Source: Linnemannia elongata (Eukaryota > Mortierellomycota > Mortierellomycetes > Mortierellales > Mortierellaceae). From it: a stretch of DNA of 64,000 bases. Location: contig JAXBDG010000008.1 in assembly GCA_036320915.1 (NCBI GenBank), positions 992,001-1,056,000 of the forward strand, in the 5' to 3' direction. The notes below the pieces were generated by a model, which saw only the letters and a program-made list of their open reading frames with translations, did no database searches and was not told where the DNA came from. Positions 19,743 to 30,745 of the stretch are shown piece after piece; the first letter of the stretch is position 1; the number at the start of each line of letters is the position of its first letter. A program made the position numbers and the translations under genes.

Positions 19743-22430
19743 ATGAAGACAGCATTTAATTACAAACTAACAAAGATATGCCCCATGCTACCTGTACGAA
19801 TAGATTCAAAGCAGGAAGAAGAGGCATTGGGACGCCAGTACACCACGCACGACGACAGACTGTCTGACGATGGAGACGATGACGACGAGACGAGCAGAAG
19901 CACCCACGATATCGCAAATGAAGCAGGCAAAGGACACAAAGGATTTGGAGAAGACTCTGACGCTCAGAGGGCTTGGAACGTGCCTGATGACGAGTGGGAG
20001 TGGTCGGACGAGGAGCCAACTTCTATGCATTCTAAAGCATCGCGGACAGCCGCTGCACCTGCCAGGTCACGGCACGGCAATACATTGGCTGTACCTTCCA
20101 AAGGTCCAACAGGACTGGGCCTCTTGACATCGGGATCAGACCAACGCGACAACACAGGGTCTCGATCATCCAATGCATCTTCTAGATCTTCATCTGCTGG
20201 CGCCTCAGGACCGAAAAGGACACCTGTACCCGACACATCGGCTTCAAAACATGTGGAGAGTTCGACTGCTTCGCATCCACTGAGTGTTGCCCAGGATCTG
20301 CGTATATCTATCTGCGACAGCGGCCATTACATGGCATGTGCCAGCAAGAAGATGTTTGCTATCCTGCAGAGGCAGCCATCGTCAGTCGCTTCACGATCGC
20401 CTACACCAACTCAACCTCGGGAACGCGGTTCCCCTCGCAGCAATCAAGAATGGGTTCTTGTCGGTCAAGGATCAGGACTTGATAGCCCTCTGTACGTATT
20501 GTTCACTTTGCGTTTTGCTGGCGTTCAACTGAAAGCCTTATAATACAGCAGGGTAACTAACGATACAACCGACCTGTGTCATTGTACAACAGCGACGCTA
20601 TCACGACAGTTCTGTGCTTGCCACTCTACGTCCCGCGGTCAAATCGAAGGTAGAGTATCAAGATGGTTCACAATGCACTATAGCATTTGCTCAGTCTAAC
20701 GTGAAACCTAACTTACACTACGCGTTTCGTTCTTAGTCAAGTGTATATCGTACTAGGTTATAAGTCTGGAATGATACGAATCTTCAACGAGGTACTATTC
20801 ATATTCAATGTGGAGTCTTTTGTCACATAAATGGACAACAGCATAATTGACTTGAAATTATTATGAATAGGTTGGGCAACTTGTTGTCGTCCAGCAGCTC
20901 CACCACACCCCAGTCGTGTCCATCAAGGCCAGGATTGGCACAGGAAGAGTCCCTGGTAGTGACGAGGACGAGATGACCATCTTGCACGAAGGAGGAAAGG
21001 TGGTTTGTATCGAAGGAGAAAGTCTTTGGGTTGTTCTGCGACTCTCCAACGGGTCAAGCCGCGTTACGGGTAAGAATAGACAATTTTTTAGAACGTGAGA
21101 GTATAGACATCATCAGAAACTGAAACTTTATGTTTTTGACTTGTAGATGCTAATTCAGTCCAGGCAACGCAAACACCAACATTCGCTTACAAGAAATGGA
21201 GTCTTCAGAACCAGGATCTTATGGTGGACGTTGTCAGCTGTGGTAGGTATCGGGAGATTGCGTTGAGACTTGCCCGCATGGTCATATCGTGAGCTAAAAG
21301 AAACTGACAGTTTACATTTGTCAATGTCAATAGGCCCGGCAAGGCACAAACCGACACTTTCGAATGGTTTCTCTTCATCATCCAGTTCGTCAATGTATAC
21401 ATCTCAGGCAACTGAGCGGTTTCTTTCTGTAGGATCAAAGCCTATGATTGCCTTCTATGCATCATCCAGTTCTAGTCGGCCTCTGTTCTCGGCCACCTCG
21501 CTGGCAACCCAGATGGCGGCAAGGGTCACTAGTGCAGTGTTTGGATTTGCAAAGTCAATATGGGGTTCATCACCCAGGCCAGGTTCGCCAGCATTTGGTG
21601 GTGCAGGCGGCAGGACAAGTCCAGATTCAAAGAGGTTGTCAGGCCAAGGCATTCAGGAAGGAACAGCCGGTCCGTACGGAACTATCTATCCTTCAGCCAT
21701 GGCACCTGCGACAGAGGTGCCCGCGGTTCTTTGGTTGAGCGACTCTCAAAGATGTATTCGGCATGTCTCTTTGGCACCCCCACCTCCTCGAGGTACTTGC
21801 TATCACTCTCCGTCAAAATTGGCTGCCATGACGGACTCACTGGGACGCGTGCTCCTGGTCGATTTGGAGGAGTGTGAGATCATCCGGATGTGGAAGGGTC
21901 TCCGAGGTGCAAGGTGCGGATGGCTTCAGGAGGAAAGGATTGTCAAAACAGGACGAGGAACGGGCGATTCTGGAGACACTGTAGGTCTTACGAAACGGCA
22001 TTTGGTACTCTACCTAGTGATCTATGCGCCTAAGCGAGGAACTGTCGAGATTTACCCAGCACGTCAAGGAAAGCGGGCGGGACTACTTCAGGTCGGACTG
22101 GGCTGGAAGGTCTGTACAACATTCACGACCCCTATTGGCAAGCCTGCAGTGTTAGATCGTATCAAGGGAGCAACTTTGGGGTCTGGTGCACGCGATTCGT
22201 CGGGGGTTGTACCAAGTATCTCGGCTTCACAACACGATCTGGCTCAGTGTTTCTTGGTTGGGCCTACAGGAGAAGTCAAGCGTGTAGGTTCGCGATCGGC
22301 AGACTCATCAGCCTCCAACACCGCTTCCAACTCTGTCCAAAACTCGTTGACAGTGTCACCTGTGATCCCATCGTCAAGCGTCAAAGCCGATATCTTTGAT
22401 AGCAAAGCTGAAGAAATGGGATCTCCATAG
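19743..22430 (+). CDS. RAB3GAP2: RAB3GAP2-like protein (Rab GTPase-activating complex, regulatory subunit N-terminal domain)
   Basis: Six exons: 19743-20491, 20593-20649, 20737-20791, 20871-21069, 21147-21242 and 21334-22430. All are in phase; the product is 750 residues. After an acidic, Ser-rich N-terminus (about 1-180), the sequence follows the beta-propeller of the Rab3GAP regulatory subunit. Diagnostic segments are YIVLGYKSGMIRIFNEVGQL, TTPVVSIKAR, YKKWSLQNQDLMVDVVSCG, GRVLLVDLEECEIIRMWKG, LVIYAPKRGTVEIY and PARQGKRAGLLQVGLGWK. In animals RAB3GAP1/2 acts on Rab3 and as a Rab18 exchange factor at ER and lipid droplets. The fungal protein is about half the animal length and seems to contain only the N-terminal domain. 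No RAB3GAP1 partner is in this window. An alternative start at a second ATG about 14 codons downstream is possible. Confidence 0.82.
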
Positions 22431-22616
22431 CACTCTTTTCCTCGCATACCTTTGTTTGCTACATAGCCGTTCCCCAATATATCCTTGTTCGATGTTGTTT
22501 AGACAAGGCCGTAGAATAATCGCGAGTGCAGAAGAATGTCAAGATGAAATGCTATGCTATGTTGTTTTTTAATTGCGACGGTATCTGTTTGTTGTTGCTG
22601 CTGTCGGTTCGTTTCC

Positions 22617-23864
22617 TTATTTCCTGCCGGCGCCGTTCTGACGACGTCCCTTTCCTGGCCTCTGCTTGGCAGCACCACCCTTCTTGGCGCCTCCAGCCTT
22701 ATGGGCCTTATGCCCAGACTTGAAAGACGTCGACTTGTTGCGCTTGACACTGAATCCAGAGACATCGGCCGAACTGTTGGCGTCATTTGATTTCCCGAAA
22801 CGCTTCTTGCCTCCGAAGCCGAACTTTTGATCCTTTTTGTGTCGCTTGCCGCGTGATTCCTGTGTTGAGCTGGAGGAGCGCTTCTTGGGGTTGCCGTCGC
22901 TTGTCTTGTATGACTTCATCTCCTCATCGTCGCTTGCCAATGCCACATCGAAATCGTCATCTGCGTTTGTCGAGTTGTCGTTGCCCTGGCGCTCTGTTAT
23001 AATGAATCAGATACAAGCGAGAAAAAGGTTAGGGTGTTGCGTTGACGGTTTTTGTCCTGTTGAACAGCGATCAATCAAAAGTACGTACTCTTCTTGAGGG
23101 CGGTGATCTTATCCAAAGCGTCAGCCTTAGCCTTCTCTCTCTCAAGACGCTTCTCCGTTTGAACCTTCTTTCCAAACTTCTTCAGCTCCCTCTGTGCCTT
23201 GGCCCGCTCACTAGCCTCGATCGACGCATTCTCATCCAAAAGACGTTGACGGATCTTGGCCATATGATCGTCCGTCTTAATCATCTCTGCGAAATAATCC
23301 GAGGGTCGCTCAAAGACGCCACCTTCCTTTCTTATCCTGTCCCGTCCCAGCACTGCGGCCTCGAGGGCTTGGTTGTAGAAGGCGACTTCTCGGTTAAGGT
23401 CGTCGTCGGGGTCGGTGACGTTGATGGCTTGTGTGGAAGTGATCGATTGGGTCTCGGACCAGGGGATATTGGTGGGGAGGGCGATCTGTTCACGGAGACG
23501 CTTCAATGCAGGCTAGACAGCGAGTGGCGATCAATCAAAAGGTGAGGAAAGCTGTCAGTCTTTGCATGTTCCAAAAACGGTGTCTACAGTGACGCCCCAA
23601 TTGAGAATTGATCGATAAATAGTATCAGACAAGTCGGTATCCTGTGCCTTAGAGCTGCCACAGCTGTCGCAGTGCTTCTGCTCCAATGACTTCAGCTTGG
23701 TCCTGACAGTGGGTAAGTGGGTTTACCTCGTTGTTGATGGTGATACGCTGCTGGGTCAAGATATCCATGGGACCGTCCTCGTCGCCCGAGAGCATTTCGG
23801 TATCGGAACCCTCGAGGTCCTCGAGTGTAAGTCTTTGTTCGTTTTCGCTCTCTGAGTCGGACAT
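22617..23864 (-). CDS. EBP2: EBP2-type rRNA-processing / 60S biogenesis factor
   Basis: Three exons: 23864-23727, 23512-23089 and 22993-22617, GT-AG. The product is 312 residues. The acidic start MSDSESENEQ is followed by the EBP2 core: ITINNE-PALKRLREQIALP, PWSETQSITS, DPDDDLNREVAFYNQALEA, FERPSDYFAEMIKTDDHMAK, then a basic coiled coil (REKAKADALDKITALKK). The C-terminus is Lys/Gly-rich (GKKRFGKS, GRRQNGAGRK), typical of nucleolar proteins. EBP2 is needed for 27S pre-rRNA processing in the nucleolus. The gene converges on the RAB3GAP2-like gene with 186 bp between stops. Confidence 0.95.
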
Positions 23865-24406
23865 GGTTGATGGAGTGATGTGGGAGTAGAGTGATGAATG
23901 AAGGGAGCGAGGAAGGGGAAACGAGGGCTAAGCGATAGACTCACACTCTGCTCACAATTGCACGACCACAAAAAAAAAAAAAAAAAAAAAACGCAGTAGT
24001 TGTTTATGAAAGTGACTGCGAAAGTTAAGACCAAACCCTTAAAGATTTTATGAACAAGTGAACTAGGCATCGCAAGCGCGACCTCAGATTTAATGAAGCA
24101 AGCACATTCTCCTTCCTTCTGTATTGCCTTCTTACTCATACCGTAGAAAAATAAGAAAACAGGTAGGAATATGGGACGTAGAGAAAAAGAAGATATCTGT
24201 CGCAAAAACAAAGAAAAAACTACAAAATACGATGATAGGAACTTATCACGAAATTAACTGGATTCTGTAAGTGGCATTAGTTTCCATGTGTTCGGTTTAG
24301 TACATGGGTTCGTTCGCGGGTCTGAGCCCACTGGTGCGATTGGGATGGGCAGCTTGTCGCCCAGCCTCTCACGGTTCTCGTCAAATGGCGCACACTCTTC
24401 TTTGGA
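23865..24406. other. EBP2 promoter and adjacent noncoding DNA
   Basis: No convincing gene. An A-run at about 23969-23990 lies some 105 bp upstream of the EBP2 start. On the EBP2 coding strand the segment 23865-23940 is CT-rich. Confidence 0.5.
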
Positions 24407-25679
24407 TCATGAGACCAACGAAGTACTGTCCCTTTGATGGATTATTTCGTTCTTCTTGACCTCGTGGGGTTCTTGGTCCACTGCAATATCCATGACCATT
24501 TTGAGGTCGTTGGCTCGCTGGCATAGCTCACTGTAGTATTTGATAAAATCTTTTGCTGACTGGGGATCGACTATGGCATTCTCGCGCATGATATTCTCCG
24601 TCTTGAAGCCTGGCTCGGACGCGCACCTGTTAAGGGCGTACAGGCACATTGTCTTGTTCTCCTCGTACATGGACACCTAGCGTTGATTTGTTCTGCAGTG
24701 TTGATGGCGATTGTCGGCGGGAGTTGAGCTGCATTTACCAAGCGCAAGGGAGCCTGCGCTACACACCTACTGTGTTGCCGCGTGTCAACCTCAACGTAGT
24801 AAGTCAAGAGGATGGCAGAGCCCGCAAGACCGATGTTGGTTTGCGACATTGACATCACGTATGGAGACTGCGTCACCGATGCCGATTGTGTAGACCCATG
24901 TCGTTGCATCCGCGACGAGTGCACTGGCAAGCAACCAGGCTCGAAAATGTCTCTATGGAGCCTGCAATGTTAAGCTGTCCTGATCTCTTAGCTCCACTGG
25001 CAAGCTTGACGCTGGGTGTAGAGTAGGTCTGGTTTGTAGCCTGGGCCATTGTAGTACAGCATGATATGATGCATCAACTCCAGTTACTTCGACTTGTACG
25101 CGCCCAGTGGATTTCTTTGTTGGAGTCATAGCGCCTGCTGCCGCGGTGAGTGTAAGATGAGTCCGTCACTAGGCTTCTTGCGCGTAAAAATTCTATGCGA
25201 TTTGGCACTTAGATAGACTACAGCTATATCTAGACACTATAAAATAAAGCAGGAGAGTCGCCACCAGAGCAAGTCAATCATGAGTCTGCTGCCCGTCTTA
25301 GAGAACGGCAATACGCCCAAACTCAAACTGTTGGTGCGGCTCTGGCGTAACAGAAAGGTATACCAGCTGAGGGTATTATGGTGCACGGCAATTGAGTCCT
25401 TGGTGGATGTGGTAAACGCGTTCTACTGCCTCATTCGTGTTACGACTGCAGCGATCCTCAACTAACTCTGGAAGAACCATCCACAGTCTCCTCCTGGGAA
25501 AATAACCGCTCAACTAGCAACACAAGACCATAAACGTAGATGATTCAGGATTCGAAAATTGGGAGGGCAAAGCATCGTAATGAACGCAAGGGGTTGTACG
25601 CGGAGTTGACACGGAGAAAATTTACATGAGATTGCTGGGAAAAGGATGAAGAGAAGATGCTCACGTTATCGGTGACCAT
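24407..25679 (-). pseudogene. Possible decayed or unrecognised membrane-protein gene
   Basis: This 1.3-kb gap between EBP2 and the carotenoid oxygenase shows broken coding-like stretches on the minus strand, and I recognise no family. Pieces: ATG at 25679-25677 opening MVTDNVSIFSSSFSQQSH before a GTAAAT; about 25510-25260 one frame with LSGYFPRRRLWMVLPELVED, NEAVERVYHIHQGLNC and YLSVTPEPHQQFEFGRIAVL but interrupted by TAA, TAA and TGA, running into a hydrophobic LALVATLLLYFIV; 24930-24780 a segment with IGLAGSAILLTYYVEVD; and 24670-24407 an intact 87-residue frame (MYEENKTMCLYALNR, DPQSAKDFIKYYSELCQRAN) ending in TGA. Either a multi-exon gene whose introns I cannot place, or a gene losing its frame. 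Confidence is low. Confidence 0.25.
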
Positions 25680-25748
25680 GACTTTGCTCGTGAATCCAAG
25701 AACAGACGGCTACGCGCTTTATTCAAAAATTGTATGCGCTACTGCGTG

Positions 25749-28227
25749 CTATGCGCGAGCGGCGGTAGCGGCGGCGCGACGTGCAAGGAACTCCTGGTTC
25801 TCCTGGATCTGCTCCTTGGTGAGGTGGAGACCATGGAACCCATAGGGGACACGTCTAGGGATCTTGACCTTGGCAACGGGATCGATATCTTGTCCAACCT
25901 TCTTGGCATCATAGATCCACAGCTCAGTTACCTGGCGCGCCTTGTCCTTGGGGACTCCATTCTCCATCTGCCGCTCGTCGTAGACATAGACCAGCAAGAA
26001 GCCGTCATCTTCGGCCAACGGTTGACCATCAGCACGAGGAGCATTGGCAACAAACATGGCCTCGTTTCCGTAGATGTGAGGGCCAAAGCGGTGAGACTGA
26101 CCCGTCTGAGCCTGAACAGCCGCCAGAGCCTCGGCGCCAATCTCCCATTGTCCCTCACCGCCAACATTGACGCTCTTAAGCTTGCCGGACGCTTGGAGTT
26201 CCTTCTTCTTGCGGATCACAGCTTGGACATCGGTCTTAACAATCCCGTTAAACTTTACTCCAACATTGAAGGCAGACTCCTCAGTACTGGCCGTAAAGAC
26301 ATATCGCAGATCGGGCCGCATGTATCGATCAAAGTTGATCACTGGGAACTCGGAGCTAATTTGGCACAAGGTCGTCAACTCGGTCTCACCGGTCGCGAGC
26401 ACGAATCGGAACAAGGTCAAGAACGGCTTGTCGGGGTCCTGGCTGCCATAGTCTCCAGACCCCGGAGCCTTGTGTTGAATCAAACGCTCGGCTTCGGTCT
26501 TGCCACCTCCATAGTTGTCAGGTCCGCTTGGCTGCCAGAGGTTGATGTCCCTGAAAAAGCCCTCCGATCGGCAAGCAGTCATACAGACAGCAATGATGTT
26601 TCCGTCTTGGTCCTTTTCGTCCCAGGCGTTGGCTGTGTGGAAGATGTGGCAGGCGCGTGTCTCGAACCAGTAGACCTTGTCGCTCTTGTCGTTGTAGTAT
26701 CGTGGAATTAAACCGAATCGTGCCTTGGCCGTAGGGTCAAAAGCGAGTGTAGGCTCACCCTTCAACATATTGCTGGGCTCAAAGTACATGGGGCAGTTCA
26801 ACATACTAAATAAAGAAATGGTTATATGAATGATAGACGTCAATGCGCGGGCAAAGTTCGGTACCGATGAATCATAATGGTAGCTTCTATTAAGAACAAC
26901 CTGTTGGCGAGTGGTTGAGGAGACTTACATGGAGTAGGTGTTGGTGGTGGCAAAGTCGTGCATCATGGAGGGCTTGGGTAAGGTGACCTTCTGTCGCCAG
27001 ACTTTCCTCTTTCCCTCAGCAGAGACGACTGAGTAAAAGGCGAGAGGTTTGTCATGCGAATAGGAAAAGAAAATCATCTCGCCAGTCTTGGGGTCAATCT
27101 GTAAACACAAGGAAGGGCGTGCATGCAGTAGGGTATGGGATGAAATTGGATTATTTGGTCAGTGGTCGGTGCAATGCTCTGAGATGTGAGGGGCGCGGAG
27201 AGCAAACCATGTATCATATCAATCGTACAATCAGAAACGTAAAGAAGAAAAAAATATGCGCGTGTGAGAATTCCTTCAGGCAAACGAGCCATTAGCTTGA
27301 GAATGTACAGCACATTACGTACCTTGGGGTGGGCAGTTACAACGGCGTTCTTGTCCTTCTTGTTCAGATCCTCTTCAAAGTAGTACTCGCCCGTGGTATT
27401 CAGACTCGGAACGGCTGTCTCGACAGGCTTGCCGCCCTCGTGAAGGGCTAAGAGTCTCGATCCAAAGTAGGTCAACGCTGTGTTGCCATCGCCAATGTTG
27501 GTGACCTTGTACCAGGCCATCTTGATGTAGAACCAGACAAAGTGGAAAATGAACTTGAAAAACGGCGTTGGGGTCATGATGATTCCCAGAGGGACGTGGA
27601 GGTAGCCATGGTCGTTTTGTTTCTTGAATATATCACTTCGGACGTAGCGGTTCATGTATCGTGGACGGATCGGGCCCTTTGAGTCTGCTTCAGACTCGAA
27701 GTACACACCATGTAGCATCCCTTTTGATAATGCGCGCACAGTTGACATATATGAAGAGAAGAATAACAAATAAACAAAAAAGAAAACGAATGCGTGAGCA
27801 CGCTGTTGCTCATTTCCGCACAAAGAAACTCGCGTTTTCGTCCACTCTTTTCAAGCAAGCTAAGCGACCGAACAAAAACGAAAGGGGCGACAAGAAAATG
27901 ACGCGCATATAACACCACTTTCCCTTGCTCTGTCTTACCTTCGCCAGTAAAGAAGTGGTGAGGAGCACCGTCAGCAGGGACGTTGAGAGCGTTGGGTCCA
28001 GTGCGAATGTACTGAGATCCACGAAGGACCTTGGGGATGGTGCCAACGACCTCGCACTCGATACCTTCATCGCCGACAGTCTCCTCAAAGACAGGGTAGA
28101 AGTTGCCGTTGAGGTAAGGGTGGGGGTGTCCGGAGTTTCGTTCCTTGGTACGGATCTTGATGTCAGCAGGGATAGCAGAAAGACTGCCTTGCTTCAAAGG
28201 CTTCTGGGAGGAAGAGTCGGTTTTCAT
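25749..28227 (-). CDS. Carotenoid cleavage oxygenase (RPE65/CCD family)
   Basis: Four exons: 28227-27939, 27720-27323, 27098-26929 and 26805-25749. GT-AG, all in phase; the product is 637 residues. Four iron-ligand histidines are present: His227 (VVTAHPK), His276 (PSMMHDFATT), His342 (CHIFHTANAWDE) and His610 (VPYGFHG). The family's N-terminal YIRTGPNALN and HHFFTGEGMLHGVYF segments are intact, the second spanning intron 1. Such non-haem Fe2+ enzymes cleave carotenoids or apocarotenoids with O2. In Mucoromycota, relatives (CarS, AcaA) make the apocarotenoid precursors of sexual signals, the trisporoids. An unusual hydrophobic stretch (FFKFIFHFVWFYIKMAWYK) in exon 2 may be a membrane-docking patch. 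No carotene-synthesis gene is nearby. Substrate cannot be told from sequence alone. Confidence 0.93.
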
Positions 28228-29240
28228 GTCAGAGGTGACTCTTGAAAGGACGGAGAAGGGGGAATAGTGGTGGTCGCTGTTGTGTGCTTTTTTTTTTTTT
28301 TTTTTTTTTTTTTGGGGGGGGGGGAGAAAGAAAGAAAAGGGATAAACGAGAAAGACAAAGAGAAATTGGTTGCGAAAGAAAAGGAATAAAAAGTTTGAAA
28401 ACACAGGAGCACAAAACTGTGGACAATGTTGAGATTATTGGAGGGAATGCATGAGTCGTATCGCTATTTATCAATTTTCCGATGTTCCAAGTTAGTGATT
28501 GCATGAAGAACTAGCAGGAGTTGGCGCTGGCGTTATTTTCCAATGGGGTAGTTGGGTTGGGTCTCCGGTCAGTTATTTAACCGACGTCGAGGAGATATAA
28601 GGGGTGGGGAATAGTAGGGTCAGGTCGAGTCAATCGCCAAAGGCCTGCCGTAAGCTAGGAATAAGGCGTTTCCCTACGTATAAATCAAGTAACAACAACG
28701 ACGCCCAATGTGTGTTGTCGTCTGTCCCTCTGTCCCTCTGTCCCTCTGTCTGTCTGTCTGTCTGTATGTCTGTCGTGAAGTTCTGTGGAGAAAAAAGAAA
28801 CACCAAAGAAACGGCGCACAGGGCAAGTGGGTAATGCCTCAGATCTATTAGAGTGCGATCGAGTTTCGGGGGGAAATTTATCCCTCACGCCAAGATACGT
28901 AGGGTCATTTAAACAAAACAAACAAACTCAAAACTCAACAAACAAACAGCTAACCAAAAACCACACAGGCGAGCAAACAGTCCCCTCCTACCACAGCGTA
29001 GTTCCCCAAACCATTATATCGTCGAGTCGTCGAGCTCGGCATTCATACTGCCGTGCCGAGAACAAAGAAGCATATCCTATCACTAGTACTCTAATCCCAC
29101 TTGAAAAGAGGCGACTAGATAACATATCCGACCTGGACAAGTGTTGACCGCCATTCTGGTCTCATTTTGACTATCCTTGATTTGTTTATGTTTTCATTTA
29201 TTTTGTCGCGTATATTCTGCTTTCTCTCCGTATCCTTCAA
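28228..29240. other. Carotenoid oxygenase promoter region with homopolymer and TCTG repeats
   Basis: No gene seen. A T26-G11 block at 28288-28324 (A/C block on the oxygenase strand) lies about 60-100 bp upstream of its start codon. A TCCCTCTG/TCTG microsatellite lies at about 28731-28774. The remainder has scattered short frames without known content and ends in the 3' UTR of prefoldin 5. Confidence 0.6.
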
Positions 29241-30580
29241 TTATGCCTTGACTGCTGCCTTTTGCTCCTGCTGCTGAATCTGCAACTTGTATTGCATCAT
29301 ATCCACCAATGCTAAAGAATGAACACACGAGCAGGCAGAAGTTACGAAAATGAGGTTATTCATCAGCTGAGTGCATACATTTACAAGAATAAAAAATTCG
29401 ATGCAGTTTAACAAAAGCTATCCTCGCTCGTGCACATTGGAAAACACACACACGACGCAGGGCTGAGCACACACTTACACCTCAAGTTTCCTTGCTTCTG
29501 TGCGACAGTTGCCTGGATCTTATCCAGGTTATCTTTTACAAAGTCGACCTTTCCGTTGTAGAACTTGATCGCATCCTCGGTGGTCTAGTTTGAATAGCAT
29601 GTGGATACGCGTTACTGTTAGCCAACTCATTCAAAGAAACATAAAAATTACTCTAGTTGGCACGACAGTACAGTCTGCATCACACGACAAGCATTTGTAT
29701 CCTTGGCAAATTGGAAAAAATGTATCGTTCTCTGAAGCTCCTCCCGTACCTTCTCAACGTAGTATCCAGTTCCAATGTCGACAATGACCTTCTCGACGTT
29801 GGCGAGCTTTCCAGGGACATAAAGTGAACTGGTTAATGGGACGAGGATGGTTTTATCCTTGTTCGAAGCATCCACAGCCTTGCAACTCTCGATACAGTCT
29901 GCGAATCGGTTCTGTGCCTGCTTCAACTGTCCGAACGAAGAAGTCAAGTGCGAGAGTTCCTATCATCATGGTTCAAAAGTTGAGTGGTGTTAGCACCGTA
30001 TCTTCTTTGAAAGGCTTCGTTTCGGGCATAATGCCATTCTTGACGTTTTCTCCCGTTCTTGAATATGACGTGCACTGCGGCTTTGAAAACTGTCAATTCA
30101 GTGAATATGATCTTTGGTGCCTGCGTTGTCTCCCAAGAGTATTGACATTGTTCCCCACTGTATTCCCTGACGCGAACACCGCGCACGACAGTCTGCTGTA
30201 AGATGATCGACACGGGCGTTACGCGTAGCTTCCGTGCAAGAAGCCGCCAACATATCGTGCTCCATTTCAGCACCACTTCAGCGTTTCCCATGTATATCAG
30301 CCATTGTAGTGAGACATGACAAATGCTCTTAGGCTTTGGTGGTGACGGGATCCAGTCTGCTGTTGTTCCTGAAATATGCCTTTTGCTCACGCCGCGAAAA
30401 AGTACTATACGTCCCTGGCTATTCAGGGGGGAGCAGACACAAACGGCAGTAGAGTTGATGCCCAAAGTCGAAGTAGGAGTAGTGCCGCTAATGGCAAAGA
30501 CTTACTTCCTCGAGCTGCTTCTTGACTTCGACCAGCTGCTGGAGGTCCAAGTCCTGAAGTTCAATCTTTTGCTGTGCCAT
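29241..30580 (-). CDS. GIM5: Prefoldin subunit 5
   Basis: Four exons: 30580-30506, 29959-29750, 29584-29479 and 29311-29241. The product is 153 residues, the family's normal length. MAQQKIELQDLDLQQLVEVK starts the N-terminal coiled coil. The central beta-hairpin region is ILVPLTSSLYVPGKL and VIVDIGTGYYVEK. The second helix (TTEDAIKFYNGKVDFVKDNL to DMMQYKLQIQQQ) completes the tentacle. Prefoldin captures unfolded actin and tubulin and passes them to the chaperonin CCT. For intron 3 the GTAAGT donor at 29478 keeps the frame, while the overlapping GTGTAA donor two bases earlier in the transcript does not. Intron 1 (29960-30505, 546 bp) is the longest in the window. Confidence 0.93.
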
Positions 30581-30745
30581 TGTTGGTGTCTGATGTGTAG
30601 ATGATGATGCTGTTTGAGAGAGAGATCAGTTTGTAGTTTCACGCCAGCGAAAAAAAAAGTGACGTCGACAAAATTTTTGGTGCTCAAAGGCAACGGTTTG
30701 TACACTTTCAAACCTTTCCTCCACACTCCCCAACGACACTTCCTA
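30581..30745. promoter_or_regulatory. Compact bidirectional promoter between prefoldin 5 and PRP46
   Basis: Only 165 bp separate the two divergent start codons, so both core promoters and both leaders must fit here. An A-run with GTGACGTCGAC (about 30649-30669) contains the palindrome GACGTC, a possible CRE/ATF-like site. Assignment of that site is by pattern only. Confidence 0.55.

Noticed and set aside
28785..29147. 120-residue plus-strand frame
   Set aside because: Asn/Thr/Lys-rich chance frame in the promoter and 3' UTR region, without homology signals.
29944..30465. 173-residue minus-strand frame in prefoldin intron 1
   Set aside because: No recognisable domain, overlaps a spliced intron and the second exon. 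Kept only as a question about the long intron.
30614..30745. Upstream in-frame ATG for PRP46
   Set aside because: It would extend the protein into the divergent promoter with non-conserved sequence. The ATG at 30746 starts a typical charged N-terminus.
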